64,000 bases of DNA from Leucobacter tenebrionis (GTDB lineage: Bacteria > Actinomycetota > Actinomycetes > Actinomycetales > Microbacteriaceae). A model generated the notes under the pieces. That model was not told the origin of the DNA, made no database searches, and saw nothing but the letters and a program-made list of their open reading frames with translations. Positions 24,171 to 37,640 of the stretch are shown one piece after another. Both the position numbers and the translations under genes were made by a program. Positions within the stretch are counted from its first letter, which is position 1. Every line of letters starts with the position of its first letter. The stretch lies in the NCBI RefSeq assembly GCF_019884725.1, contig NZ_CP082322.1, positions 1,984,001-2,048,000 of the forward strand, in the 5' to 3' direction.

Positions 24171-24674
24171 TCAGCGCTTGCTGATGACGAGTCGGCGATC
24201 CCGGCCTTCGCCTCGCGACTCCGAGAAGTAGCCTCGCTCGGCGACATCGTCATGCACCAACTTGCGCTCGTACGAAGACATCGGCTCGAGTTCGACCTGC
24301 TCGCGACCGGCCGTGATCTGGGCGACCGCGGCATCGACCATCCTCTTGAGTTCGGTTGCCCGCGCGTCACGCGATCCGCCGACATCGATGATCAGACGCG
24401 AGAAGCGGCCGGTCTTCGCCTGGACTGCGAGCCGGGTGAGGTCCTGCAGCGCCTGCACGGCGTCCGCGGTGGCCAGCCGGTCGAGATCCGTGCCGCCTCC
24501 GTTCACGGAGACATACGCACGCCCGTTCGCCACGTCGATATCGATGTCACCATCGAGATCAGCGATGTCGAGCAGGCCCTCGAGGTAGTCGGCCGCGAGA
24601 TCACCATCCTCCTCCAGCTCCTCGAGAGTGGGATCCTCGCGCGTGCGCTCCACTGCCGCCTCGTCTGTGCTCAA
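24171..24674 (-). CDS. Jag/KhpB-like RNA-binding protein (KH and R3H domains)
   Basis: This 167-residue protein has a KH-like domain (about 27-100) and a C-terminal R3H domain with VELEPMSSYERKLVHDDVAE. The acidic N terminus replaces the Jag_N domain of firmicute homologues. It lies between yidC and rsmG, 7 nt after yidC, the usual position of jag in actinobacteria. KhpB-type proteins bind small RNAs and mRNAs and influence cell elongation in other Gram-positives. RNA targets here are unknown. Confidence 0.92.
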   Translation of the reverse strand: MSTDEAAVERTREDPTLEELEEDGDLAADYLEGLLDIADLDGDIDIDVANGRAYVSVNGGGTDLDRLATADAVQALQDLTRLAVQAKTGRFSRLIIDVGGSRDARATELKRMVDAAVAQITAGREQVELEPMSSYERKLVHDDVAERGYFSESRGEGRDRRLVISKR

Positions 24675-24681
24675 CGTGACC

Positions 24682-25629
24682 TCACTTGTTCTTCTTCTTG
24701 GCGCGCTTCGCGCTGACGGGCTGCTGACGCTGGCCGCGCGGCTTCGGCTGCTCTGCGACCTCGAGCGCCCTCGATTCCTCGTCGGTCAGCTTACCCTTGG
24801 CCTTCAGTCGGGCCTGGCGCGCGCGCCAGGCGTCGCTGCCGGGCGTCGGCATGTTGCGGATGACGATGAACTGCTGCCCCATCGTCCACAGGTTCGACGA
24901 GAACCAGTAGATGTTCAGTGCGAGCGGGAACGCCACACCCGAGAAGAGGAAGGCGAAGGGGATGATGTAGAGCAGGATCTTCTGCTGCCGGTACATCGGA
25001 GAGTTCTTCGTCTCGTCGGAGACGTTCTTCGACATGATCTGCAGCTGCGTGAAGAACTGCGACGCGATCATCAGCACCATGATGCTGCCGAGCAGCACCA
25101 CGACCATCCAGTTGCCGCTCTCCCAGCCCTGCGTGAAGGTCATCTTGAGCGGCGCCCCGAAGATGGAGGCGGCATTGAAGCTCTCGGTCAGCTCGCGGGT
25201 CATGAACCCGATACCGGTCTTGTTCTCGGCAGCGTGACGGAGCACGTAGAAGAGCGAGAAGAAGATCGGCATCTGGATGAGGATCGGCAGGCACGACGCG
25301 AACGGGTTCGTGCCGTGCTGCTTGTACAGCGCCATCGTCTCGCGGCTCATCGCCTCGCGCGAGAACTGATCCTTCTTGCCCCGGTACTTGTCCTGGACCT
25401 TCTTCAGCTGCGGCGCGATCTCCATCATGCGGCGCTGCGACTTGATCTGACGCACCATCACCGGGATCAGCGCGGAACGCACCACCACCACGAGGCCGAT
25501 GATCGACAGCACCCAGGTGACACCCGAGGCCGGATCCATGCCGAGCGCGGTGAAGAGCCAGTGCCAGGCCCACAGCACGAGCTCGACGAGCCAGCGCAGC
25601 GGCCAGAGTATCGTTTCGAAGAAGTCCAC
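24682..25629 (-). CDS. yidC: Membrane protein insertase YidC
   Basis: This 315-residue YidC/Oxa1 protein inserts proteins into the cytoplasmic membrane alone or with Sec. Hydrophobic segments lie at about 35-60, 100-125, 155-175 and 205-235. The conserved QIPMFFSLFYVLR-like segment (here ILIQMPIFFSLFYVLRHAA) holds the substrate groove. The positively charged C-terminal tail (QPVSAKRAKKKNK) is suited to ribosome binding. It lacks the large periplasmic domain of Gram-negative YidC. It lies 5 nt after yidD and 7 nt before jag. Confidence 0.97.
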   Translation of the reverse strand: MDFFETILWPLRWLVELVLWAWHWLFTALGMDPASGVTWVLSIIGLVVVVRSALIPVMVRQIKSQRRMMEIAPQLKKVQDKYRGKKDQFSREAMSRETMALYKQHGTNPFASCLPILIQMPIFFSLFYVLRHAAENKTGIGFMTRELTESFNAASIFGAPLKMTFTQGWESGNWMVVVLLGSIMVLMIASQFFTQLQIMSKNVSDETKNSPMYRQQKILLYIIPFAFLFSGVAFPLALNIYWFSSNLWTMGQQFIVIRNMPTPGSDAWRARQARLKAKGKLTDEESRALEVAEQPKPRGQRQQPVSAKRAKKKNK

Positions 25630-25634
25630 CGGGA

Positions 25635-25943
25635 TCAGGCCTTTCGCTCGATGGGGCGGACGAAGCCGCGATGATTGATCAGGAAGTTCTGGCGCCGCCC
25701 TGGTGCAACATCATCGACACCGCCGGGGCTGAACGGATTGCAGCGCAGCAAACGCCAGATCGTCAGAAACGACCCGGCGAGGAATCCGCGCAGTTGATAC
25801 GCATCCACAGCGTACCTGGAACACGATGGGTAATACCTGCACACCTGGCCGTACAGCGGAGAGATGATCCGGCGGTAGGCGAGCATGAACGCGATCATCA
25901 GGTTCCTCGGCAGGAACCAAATCTCGTACGCCGCGTGCCTCAC
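25635..25943 (-). CDS. yidD: Membrane protein insertion efficiency factor YidD
   Basis: This 102-residue YidD protein has the family core RRIISPLYGQVCRYYPSCSRYAVDA (given here in two parts: RRIISPLYGQVC and RYYPSCSRYAVDA), followed by GSFLTIWRLLRCNPFSPGGVDD. The conserved cysteines are intact. It is an amphipathic peripheral membrane protein that assists YidC. The ATG overlaps the rnpA stop codon by four bases. A later in-frame ATG (MIAFMLAYRR) is a possible alternative start. Confidence 0.96.
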   Translation of the reverse strand: MRHAAYEIWFLPRNLMIAFMLAYRRIISPLYGQVCRYYPSCSRYAVDAYQLRGFLAGSFLTIWRLLRCNPFSPGGVDDVAPGRRQNFLINHRGFVRPIERKA

Positions 25944-26299
25944 GGATCCCTCCCGTCGAGCACCTCGCGTTCGACGCGATCCAGCGCCCGATTCATCTCC
26001 CGCTCCAGCTCGCCGAAGGGTGCGGAGGCCGATGCGGGTAGCGCTCGGAACACGACGTCCACGCCGACGATGCCGCTCCTGAGCCTGCGCTCGACCACCG
26101 TCTTCATACGGCGACGCACGAGGTTGCGCGTCACCGCATTGCCCACGGCCTTCGAGATGATGAAGCCGAACCGCGCGGGTTCTCCGGGTGAACGCAAAAC
26201 CGCGTGGGTGATGCAGTACGCACCACCCACGCGGCGGCCGGTTCGTACGGCGAACCGGTAATCCTCACCCCGGGTGACGCGATGCCGTTTGGCAGGCAC
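25940..26299 (-). CDS. rnpA: Ribonuclease P protein component
   Basis: This 119-residue basic protein is the protein subunit of RNase P, which matures tRNA 5' ends. The signature FGFIISKAVGNAVTRNLVRR lies at about 44-63, followed by the RRMKTV helix. The N terminus MPAKRHRVTRGEDYRFAVRTG is typical. It lies 23 nt downstream of rpmH, its normal partner, and overlaps yidD by four bases, giving the operon rpmH-rnpA-yidD-yidC-jag-rsmG-parA-parB. Confidence 0.97.
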   Translation of the reverse strand: MPAKRHRVTRGEDYRFAVRTGRRVGGAYCITHAVLRSPGEPARFGFIISKAVGNAVTRNLVRRRMKTVVERRLRSGIVGVDVVFRALPASASAPFGELEREMNRALDRVEREVLDGRDP

Positions 26300-26322
26300 G
26301 ATCGGCCAGGGAACAGGGACGA

Positions 26323-26460
26323 CTACGCGGTGAGCTTCGCGCGGCCCTTGCCGCGACGAGCCGCGACGATGGCGCGACCGGCACGCGTGCGCATGCGAGC
26401 GCGGAAGCCGTGCACCTTGGCGCGGCGGCGGTTATTGGGCTGGAACGTACGCTTGCTCAT
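26323..26460 (-). CDS. rpmH: 50S ribosomal protein L34
   Basis: This 45-codon gene encodes [20 protein letters not shown] followed by [20 protein letters not shown] and AKLTA, an unmistakable L34. It is the first gene of the minus-strand operon leaving the origin and lies 334 bp from the divergent dnaA gene. Ribosomal protein L34 is always the closest left neighbour of dnaA in this lineage. Confidence 0.98.
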   Translation of the reverse strand: MSKRTFQPNNRRRAKVHGFRARMRTRAGRAIVAARRGKGRAKLTA

Positions 26461-26794
26461 GAAAGACTCCGTGACTTATGGAACAGATCCCCGAAGCTCT
26501 TGGGCGACGAGGAAGTCGGAATTGGGCAGGGTTGCAGTCGGCTGCCGCCCATACAAGGTAGTAACTTTACGCCGAATTTCCCGTGCAGTCAAAGCGGATT
26601 CTTGTCGTGCTCCCGGTCGTGCCGCTCGGAGTTTCAGACTTGCCTGTGGACAAAACTGTGACTAACGTGGGCGCAGGTGTTCGTCCGGTCTCGAACTCTC
26701 CAGTATTCTCGGGCTTCCACGCCGTGCAAGCTGTGGATAAAGCTGGGCATAACATCTCTCAGATTTCAGCTACGAGACCGAACCGAGTATCCGC
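26461..26794. other. dnaA-rpmH divergent control region
   Basis: No gene is seen. The region contains the promoters of rpmH and dnaA, a perfect DnaA box TGTGGATAA at 26732-26740 and a variant TGTGGACAA at 26645-26653. DnaA therefore probably represses its own gene. No riboswitch-like structure was recognised. Confidence 0.7.
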
Positions 26795-28267
26795 GTGACA
26801 GACGACGAACTGCAAGAGGCCTGGGGCAGAGTCACCCAGGCCGTCATGAGCGATCCCTCGGTCGGCCCGGCCGTGGGGGCCCAGCTCGCACTCGCCGTTC
26901 CGCGCGGCATCGCGGCGGGAACGCTCTACCTGGCCGTCCAGCTCGAGTTCACGCTGAAGCTGCTCGAGAACCGTCTCCGACCGGCCATCATGAACGCGAT
27001 CGCGGGCATCCCCGAAGCCCGTGAGATCGAGAACTTCGTCGTGATCGTCGATGAGGACGCCCACCCCTCGCTCGATCCCGAACCCGAGCCGTCGCATGCG
27101 CAGGGAGCCCCCGCCCAATCCTCCTTCCACGTCGGCGACACCGATCCGGCGCTGCAGTCGACTGCGCCCACTCGCCACGACAGCACGCGCCCGGTAGCCG
27201 AGCCCCGTCGGCGGCACGGCATCGAGGAACAGGTCGACAGCCGTCTGAATGAGAAGTACGGCTTCGACAGCTTCGTGATCGGACAGTCGAATCGCTTCGC
27301 GCACGCCGCGGCCGTCGCCGTAGCCGAAGCGCCGGCCCGCGCCTACAACCCGCTGTTCATCTACGGGGACTCGGGTCTCGGCAAAACCCACCTCCTGCAC
27401 GCCATCGGGCACTACGCGCGCGAGCTCTTCCCCGACGTGCGCGTGCGCTACGTCAGTTCGGAAGACTTCACCAACGACTTCATCAACTCGATCGCCAACA
27501 ACCAGGGAGCCGCATTCCACGCCCGGTACCGCAGTGTCGACATCCTGCTGGTGGACGACATCCAGTTCCTCGAAGACAAGGTCGAGACGCAGGAGGCGTT
27601 CTTCCACACCTTCAACACGCTGCACGACCACAACAAACAGGTCGTCATCACGAGCGACGTGCAGCCGAAACAGCTGCGCGGGTTCGAGGAACGAATGCTC
27701 TCCCGTTTCGAGTGGGGGCTGCTCACGGACATCCAGGCTCCGGATCTCGAGACCCGCATCGCCATTCTTCGGAAGAAGGCGCAGCGCGAGGGCCTCGAGA
27801 TCGACCACAGCATCCTCGAGTTCATCGCGAGCAAGTTCTCCTCGAATATCCGCGAGCTCGAGGGCACCCTGATCCGGGTCACCGCGTACGCGAGCCTCAA
27901 CCAGCAGCGGATCGACATGCAGTTGGTGCACACGGTGCTGAAGGATCTGATCACCCTCGACGCCGACAACGAGGTGCAGCCGTCGGACATCATCAGTCGC
28001 ACCGCGGAGTACTTCGACCTGTCGGTCGACGACCTGTACGGTCCGACTCGCGCGCAGCAGATCGCCACGGCGCGTCAGATCGCCATGTACCTCTGCCGCG
28101 AGCTGACCCCGCTCTCGCTCCCGAAGATCGGTCAGCTGTTCGGGGGACGGGATCACACGACCGTCATGTACGCCCACAAGAAGATCTCGCAGCTCATCGC
28201 CGAGCGACGTTCGATCTACAACCAGGTGACGGAACTCACGACCCGCATCAAGCAGGGATCGCGCTGA
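26795..28267 (+). CDS. dnaA: Chromosomal replication initiator DnaA
   Basis: This 490-residue AAA+ initiator binds DnaA boxes and opens oriC. The N-terminal interaction domain (1-90) is followed by a low-complexity Pro/Ser linker (about 90-145). The AAA+ core has Walker A GDSGLGKT (191-198) and Walker B ILLVDDIQFL. The DNA-binding domain ends with the signature FGGRDHTTVMYAHKKI. The start is the GTG at 26795 giving MTDDELQEAW; a longer frame is not supported. The linker is shorter than in Streptomyces. DnaA boxes lie on both sides of the gene. Confidence 0.98.
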   Translation: MTDDELQEAWGRVTQAVMSDPSVGPAVGAQLALAVPRGIAAGTLYLAVQLEFTLKLLENRLRPAIMNAIAGIPEAREIENFVVIVDEDAHPSLDPEPEPSHAQGAPAQSSFHVGDTDPALQSTAPTRHDSTRPVAEPRRRHGIEEQVDSRLNEKYGFDSFVIGQSNRFAHAAAVAVAEAPARAYNPLFIYGDSGLGKTHLLHAIGHYARELFPDVRVRYVSSEDFTNDFINSIANNQGAAFHARYRSVDILLVDDIQFLEDKVETQEAFFHTFNTLHDHNKQVVITSDVQPKQLRGFEERMLSRFEWGLLTDIQAPDLETRIAILRKKAQREGLEIDHSILEFIASKFSSNIRELEGTLIRVTAYASLNQQRIDMQLVHTVLKDLITLDADNEVQPSDIISRTAEYFDLSVDDLYGPTRAQQIATARQIAMYLCRELTPLSLPKIGQLFGGRDHTTVMYAHKKISQLIAERRSIYNQVTELTTRIKQGSR

Positions 28268-28696
28268 CGTTTCCGGAGCCTTCGCCCGCGGTCGAGGCGA
28301 GCGGATTTATCCACAGTTATCCACCGCCCTGTGAATAGATGGGGAGAAGTCGCCTAAATCTGTGGAGGAGAACGGATCGCCTGTGGAAACAGGAGGATCC
28401 CAAGAAATCCGCATCATTCTGCGGATCCCCACTCATTCCACATTCGCCAACAACTCACAGAGTTGTAGTTCGCTACGGAGTATTGGGATGTCGCGAGTTA
28501 TCCACATTATCCACAGCCGTTAACACTGTTAACACCTCAATACTTGTTAACGGGCACTCGATCACGCGGACCGCTCCTCTCGAGTCGGTCTTCGAGCAGA
28601 CCGAACGACACGTTCGGATGCCAGTGCCCTCCGAGTGTGCAAAGATTGTGAACCGATGAGATTCACGCACACTCGTGCGCGTGGGAGGGAAACCAG
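28268..28696 (+). other. Origin of replication (oriC)
   Basis: The 429-bp gene-free stretch between dnaA and dnaN holds perfect DnaA boxes TTATCCACA at 28306, 28498 and 28507 and a near-perfect box TTATCCACC at 28316. Weaker variants such as TGTGGAAAC (28381) and TGTGAATAG (about 28330) are also present. The last pair is head to tail without spacing. It is followed by an AT-rich stretch with three GTTAAC palindromes (28519-28551), a likely unwinding element. Gene strand also switches around here, as expected for bidirectional replication. Confidence 0.9.
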
Positions 28697-29839
28697 ATGC
28701 GATTCACCGTCAACCGCGACGTGTTCAGCGACGCCGTGTCGTTCGCAGTGAAGCTGCTTCCGCAGCGTCCCACGCAGCCTCTGCTGAGCGGTGCTCTCAT
28801 CGAGGCCGAGGGCGACAGCCTGACGGTCTCCTCATTCGACTACGAGGTGTCAGCTCGCACGAGCGTCACCGCCGACATCTCCGAGCCCGGACGCGCGCTC
28901 GTCTCCGGCAAGCTGCTCAGCGAGATCGCACAGCGGCTTCCCCACGCCGACGTGGAGCTCTCCCTGGTCGAGAGTCGTGTCGAGGTTCGCTGCGGTTCGG
29001 CCTCGTTCCGCCTGCCGGCGATGCCCGTGGAGGAGTACCCGCAGGTGCCCCAGATCGATTCGGTCTCAGGGTCGGTTCCGGCGGATCTCTTCTCGGACGC
29101 AATCGCCCAGGTTTCGCTCGCCGCTTCGAAGGACGATGTCACCCCGGTCATCACGGGTGTGCAATTCGAGGTCAGTGAGAACTCCCTCACGCTCACGGCG
29201 ACCGACCGTTATCGTGTCGCAACTCGCAGCATCGACTGGGAGAACCAGAGCGGCCAGAGCGATCTCAGCGCGCTGGTGCCGTCCAAGATCGTGACCGAGG
29301 TCGGCAAAACTTTTTCCGGCGACGGTCAGGTGCAGGTCTCGATCATCAAGGACGATGAGCGCGAGCTGATCGCCTTCACCGGCGGCTCGAAGACCGTTAC
29401 CTCGCTGCTGATCAAGGGAAACTATCCTCCGGTGGGCCGGCTCTTCCCGACCTCGGTCGATAACTACTCGGTGATCAACACCGCCGAGCTGGTCGAGGCA
29501 GTCGGCCGTGTCGGCCTCGTGCTCGAGCGCGAAGCTGCGCTGCGCTTCTCGTTCGCCGAGGGAACGGTGACGCTCGAGGCCGCGGGCACCGAGTCGGCCC
29601 AGGCTGTCGAGACGGTTGACGCGCACCTCGTCGGTGACGAGATGGTGGTCTCGCTGAAGCCGCAGTTCCTGCTCGACGGACTGCGCTCCACCCACTCGGA
29701 GTTCGCGCGCATCGCGTTCACGCGCACGGATAACCCGGGTAAGCCGGGTCCGGTGCTCATCACGAGCCAGCGGAGCAAGGACGACGCCGACGAGGAGAGC
29801 TTCCGCTACCTGCTCCAGCCGAACCTGCTGCTTCGGTAG
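28697..29839 (+). CDS. dnaN: DNA polymerase III sliding clamp (beta subunit)
   Basis: This 380-residue beta clamp consists of three similar domains of about 120 residues. It starts MRFTVNRDVFSDAVSFAVKL and has the loader- and polymerase-contact regions TDRYRVATRSI and a C terminus ending RYLLQPNLLLR, close to the usual -PMRL ending. It encircles DNA and tethers the polymerase. It follows oriC and lies 12 nt before recF. The ribosome-binding site GGGAGGG precedes the ATG. Confidence 0.98.
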   Translation: MRFTVNRDVFSDAVSFAVKLLPQRPTQPLLSGALIEAEGDSLTVSSFDYEVSARTSVTADISEPGRALVSGKLLSEIAQRLPHADVELSLVESRVEVRCGSASFRLPAMPVEEYPQVPQIDSVSGSVPADLFSDAIAQVSLAASKDDVTPVITGVQFEVSENSLTLTATDRYRVATRSIDWENQSGQSDLSALVPSKIVTEVGKTFSGDGQVQVSIIKDDERELIAFTGGSKTVTSLLIKGNYPPVGRLFPTSVDNYSVINTAELVEAVGRVGLVLEREAALRFSFAEGTVTLEAAGTESAQAVETVDAHLVGDEMVVSLKPQFLLDGLRSTHSEFARIAFTRTDNPGKPGPVLITSQRSKDDADEESFRYLLQPNLLLR

Positions 29840-29851
29840 GGGAGGAGAGCG

Positions 29852-31018
29852 ATGCGGGTCGCGCATCTCTCACTCGGGGACTTCCGCAACTACGTCACGG
29901 CCGAACTCGAACTGGCTGCCGGACCGAATCTTCTCGTCGGGCGCAACGGTCAAGGGAAGACGAATCTGGTCGAGGCGATCGCGTACTTCGCGATCCTGAG
30001 ATCGCATCGAGCGTCGGGTGATGCTCCGCTGATCAGATCGGGCGCTGATTCCGCCATTGCCAGGCTGCGTGTCGAAGCAGCTGAGCGAGACGTGCTGCTC
30101 GAGCTGCAATTGAATCGGGATCGGCCGAACCGAGCGCAGGTGAATCGCAACTCGGTTCGTCCACGCGAGGTGACGAGATGGTTCACGGCGGTGTCTTTCA
30201 TGCCGGAGGACCTTGGAATCGTTCGTGGAGAGCCATCAGGACGGCGCCGGTTTCTCGATGATGCTCTCGTTTCACGACATCCCGTCGCGGCAGGAGCCCT
30301 CAGCGACTACGAACGGGTGGTGCGCCAGCGTACGTCGCTCCTCAAGTCGGCTCGACGGGGGAGTGGATCTGCAATCGAGGCCACGCTCGGCATTTGGGAT
30401 GAGCAGCTGGTCGAGTACGGAACACAGATCATTCTTGCGAGGCGTGAGCTTGTTCGGGACCTGAGGGTGCCGCTACGTGACGGGTATCGAGTTCTGGTGG
30501 ATCAGGATCACGGACCGGAGCTGGCTCTCAGCGAGTCTGTGAACGCTGCGCTCTCTGACGTTTCACGTGAAACCCAGTCTGTTGCCGACTCGGCCGACGT
30601 TTCACGTGAAACGCTAGCGGAGGAGTTTCGAGAGGCGCTGCAATCGGTGCGCTCGCGGGAACTCGAGCGGGGCGTGACGCTTGTCGGTCCCCATCGCGAT
30701 GATCTGGTCCTCACTCTGAACGGGCTTCCGGTGAAGGGGTATGCGAGCCACGGGGAGTCTTGGTCGTTTGCGCTCTCGCTGAAGATGGCGCTCGCCTCGG
30801 TTCTTCGGGCCGAATCCCCGGCCGGGGATCCCGTCATCATCCTGGACGACGTCTTCGCTGAACTCGATGCGCGCCGAAGGGAGCGACTCATGACGGCTGT
30901 GAGCGACTTCGAGCAGGTGATTGTCACGGCCGCGGTTGAGGAGGACGTACCGAACGGCGTACCCTGGCATCGCGTTCGTATCGAGGCGGGCAGGATCTTG
31001 GAGGAGGACGGCTCGTGA
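29852..31018 (+). CDS. recF: DNA replication and repair protein RecF
   Basis: This 388-residue SMC-like ATPase loads RecA at gaps. Walker A is GRNGQGKT (30-37), the signature motif lies in the KGYASHGESWSFALSLKMA region and Walker B is PVIILDDVFAELD. Between about residues 230 and 260 the protein carries two copies of DVSRET, each encoded by a perfect parS sequence; this is a family-variable region. The stop overlaps the next gene's GTG by four bases (GTGA), so recF and the DciA-like gene are coupled. Confidence 0.97.
   Translation: MRVAHLSLGDFRNYVTAELELAAGPNLLVGRNGQGKTNLVEAIAYFAILRSHRASGDAPLIRSGADSAIARLRVEAAERDVLLELQLNRDRPNRAQVNRNSVRPREVTRWFTAVSFMPEDLGIVRGEPSGRRRFLDDALVSRHPVAAGALSDYERVVRQRTSLLKSARRGSGSAIEATLGIWDEQLVEYGTQIILARRELVRDLRVPLRDGYRVLVDQDHGPELALSESVNAALSDVSRETQSVADSADVSRETLAEEFREALQSVRSRELERGVTLVGPHRDDLVLTLNGLPVKGYASHGESWSFALSLKMALASVLRAESPAGDPVIILDDVFAELDARRRERLMTAVSDFEQVIVTAAVEEDVPNGVPWHRVRIEAGRILEEDGS
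30560..30573. promoter_or_regulatory. parS site 1 inside recF (perfect)
   Basis: GTTTCACGTGAAAC is the perfect 14-bp palindromic core of parS, the binding site of ParB encoded at 21501-22520. It is read in frame as VSRE(T) within recF. Confidence 0.92.
30599..30612. promoter_or_regulatory. parS site 2 inside recF (perfect)
   Basis: A second perfect GTTTCACGTGAAAC lies 39 bp after the first, a whole number of codons, so it again encodes VSRET in RecF. Confidence 0.92.
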
Positions 31019-31509
31019 CGACTTCCTGCGACACCAGCTTCGCCACCGAGATGTATCTCCGAGCAAAGTCGGTGTGGCGGGGAGCGCCGGTACGCCGACG
31101 CAGTCGGAGGAATCAGGAGAGCGACGCCCCCGGTGGCAGACCCTTCGGTCATGGCCGAGATCCCCGTGCACTCGGCGAGGTGCTCACCGTCATGGCGAAC
31201 GATATGGGGTGGAGCGTCGAGCTCGAGCAAGCGCGTTTACTCGAAGAGTGGCCTGAGTTCGCGGGGGAGGCGACAGCAGAGCACACGACCGTCGTCGGAA
31301 TCAGTAACGGTGTGCTGCAGGTGCAGTGCGACTCGACTACCTGGGCCACCGAACTGCGGCGACTGCGTGCGGAGATGCTCACGCGGTTGTTGAAGGATTA
31401 CCCGGACGCCGAGGTGCGCGATCTTCGCTTTCTCGCTCCTGGTGCACCGAGCTGGCGACACGGTCCTCGCACCGTCAAGGGTCGTGGTCCACGCGATACC
31501 TACGGATAG
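31015..31509 (+). CDS. DciA-like DUF721 protein
   Basis: This 164-residue protein has a basic, variable N terminus and a conserved C-terminal DUF721 domain (about 60-150): LEEWPEFAGEATAEHTTVVG then LQVQCDSTTWATELRRLRAE. DciA proteins assist loading of the replicative helicase DnaB in bacteria that lack DnaC or DnaI, which fits a genome with dnaB nearby. The GTG start overlaps the recF stop by four bases. This position between recF and gyrB is standard in actinobacteria. Confidence 0.92.
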   Translation: MTTSCDTSFATEMYLRAKSVWRGAPVRRRSRRNQESDAPGGRPFGHGRDPRALGEVLTVMANDMGWSVELEQARLLEEWPEFAGEATAEHTTVVGISNGVLQVQCDSTTWATELRRLRAEMLTRLLKDYPDAEVRDLRFLAPGAPSWRHGPRTVKGRGPRDTYG

Positions 31510-36577
<5,068 letters not shown>

Positions 36578-36585
<8 letters not shown>

Positions 36586-36985
36586 CACTGTCGCCGACAA
36601 GCTGGCAAAGAAGACCCGCAAGAAGGCCCCGGCGAAGCAGGTTCGCCTGAAGCTGGTCTACATCGACTTCTGGTCGGCGGTGAAGTTCTCGTTCCTCATC
36701 TCGCTCTGCGTGGGGATCGTGAGCGTGATCTCTGCGATCCTCATCTACACCGTGCTCATCCAGACCGGTGTGTTCTCCGAGGTCGACGCCCTGTTCATGG
36801 ACATCGTCGGTGAGGACAACAGCCTGATGAAGTTCATCGGCTTCCCGCAGGTGCTCGGCTTCTCGGTCGTGGTGGGTATTCTCAACACGATCGTGGGCAC
36901 CGCCCTCGGCGCTATCGGCTCGCTCATCTACAACCTGCTGGTGCGTGTGCTGGGCGGGTTCCAGCTGGGCTTTACCAGCAACTGA
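36578..36985 (+). CDS. DUF3566 membrane protein
   Basis: This 135-residue protein has a basic N terminus ([16 protein letters not shown]), a first TM helix at about 35-60, a loop with the conserved [13 protein letters not shown], and a second hydrophobic segment at about 92-122. This is the DUF3566 family, encoded directly after gyrA throughout actinobacteria (for example Rv0007). In mycobacteria it is linked to the divisome or envelope, but its activity is unknown. It overlaps gyrA by 8 nt and precedes tRNA-Ile. Confidence 0.93.
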
Positions 36986-37080
36986 GCGGCGCTTTCCCAG
37001 CGCGACCAGAGCAACTCGCCCGGTATCCGAACTCGATTTTTGATTTCGGCCGGTATCGGATAATGTTGTTTCTTGGTCAA

Positions 37081-37154
37081 GGGGCTATAGCTCAGGCGGT
37101 TAGAGCGCTTCACTGATAATGAAGAGGTCCCAGGTTCAAGTCCTGGTAGCCCCA
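37081..37154 (+). tRNA. tRNA-Ile (GAT)
   Basis: The 74-nt cloverleaf has acceptor arms GGGGCTA and TAGCCCC, D-arm GCTCAGGCGGTTAGAGC, anticodon loop CTGATAA with GAT at 37115-37117, and T-arm CCAGGTTCAAGTCCTGG. The CCA end is not fully encoded (the sequence continues CCG). It is the conserved tRNA after gyrA/DUF3566 in actinobacteria. Confidence 0.97.
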
Positions 37155-37183
37155 CCGAATGACTTCCTCGGGAGTTGTTCTGC

Positions 37184-37259
37184 GGGTCCTTAGCTCAGTT
37201 GGTAGAGCGCCTGCTTTGCAAGCAGGATGTCGGGAGTTCGATTCTCCCAGGATCCACCA
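37184..37259 (+). tRNA. tRNA-Ala (TGC)
   Basis: Acceptor arms GGGTCCT and AGGATCC (one G-T pair), anticodon TGC at 37217-37219, T-arm CGGGAGTTCGATTCTCCCA and an encoded CCA end (37257-37259) are all present. The recombinase remnant starts immediately after it, and the recombinase frame even runs back into the tRNA, so its 3' end is the likely integration site of a former element. Confidence 0.97.
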
Positions 37260-37630
37260 TTGAAGACGTACTAGAACACCTGACATCGGTTGATGCCGGT
37301 GGGAGGGCGGTGAAGGGCTCGGCGAGTCGGATCGTCGCCTGCTCGTCCTCGCTGATCTCGATGCCATCAGTGAAGGCTTGGTTCGCCAGCCGCTTGCCGT
37401 GCTCGTCGGTCCGTGCGTAGAGGGTGGCGCAGTCGACCAGCAGGCGGAGTGCGGTGCTGAGTTGCTTACATGATCCCTCGTGGTGGTCGTGCTCGCTGGC
37501 GAGCCGACGGTCTATGTCAGCGAGCCGGCGCGGATGCGGTCTTGGTGACGCTTGAGGGTGTCGAGGTCGATCGCGTCGGCGAAGTGCGCGGCGAGCAGCT
37601 TGTCGCTCTCGTTCTGGAGCCGCTTGCGGT

Positions 37631-37640
37631 TCTCGGTCAG
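37631..37640. repeat. Target-site duplication of the IS256-family element, left copy
   Basis: TCTCGGTCAG occurs here and at 39064-39073, directly flanking the element. Eight or nine of these bases would be the true duplication made by an IS256-type transposase. Confidence 0.7.

Noticed and set aside
26759-28177. Long open frame antisense to dnaA
   Set aside because: Same reason: mirrored codon bias of dnaA, no recognisable domain and no promoter or ribosome-binding site.
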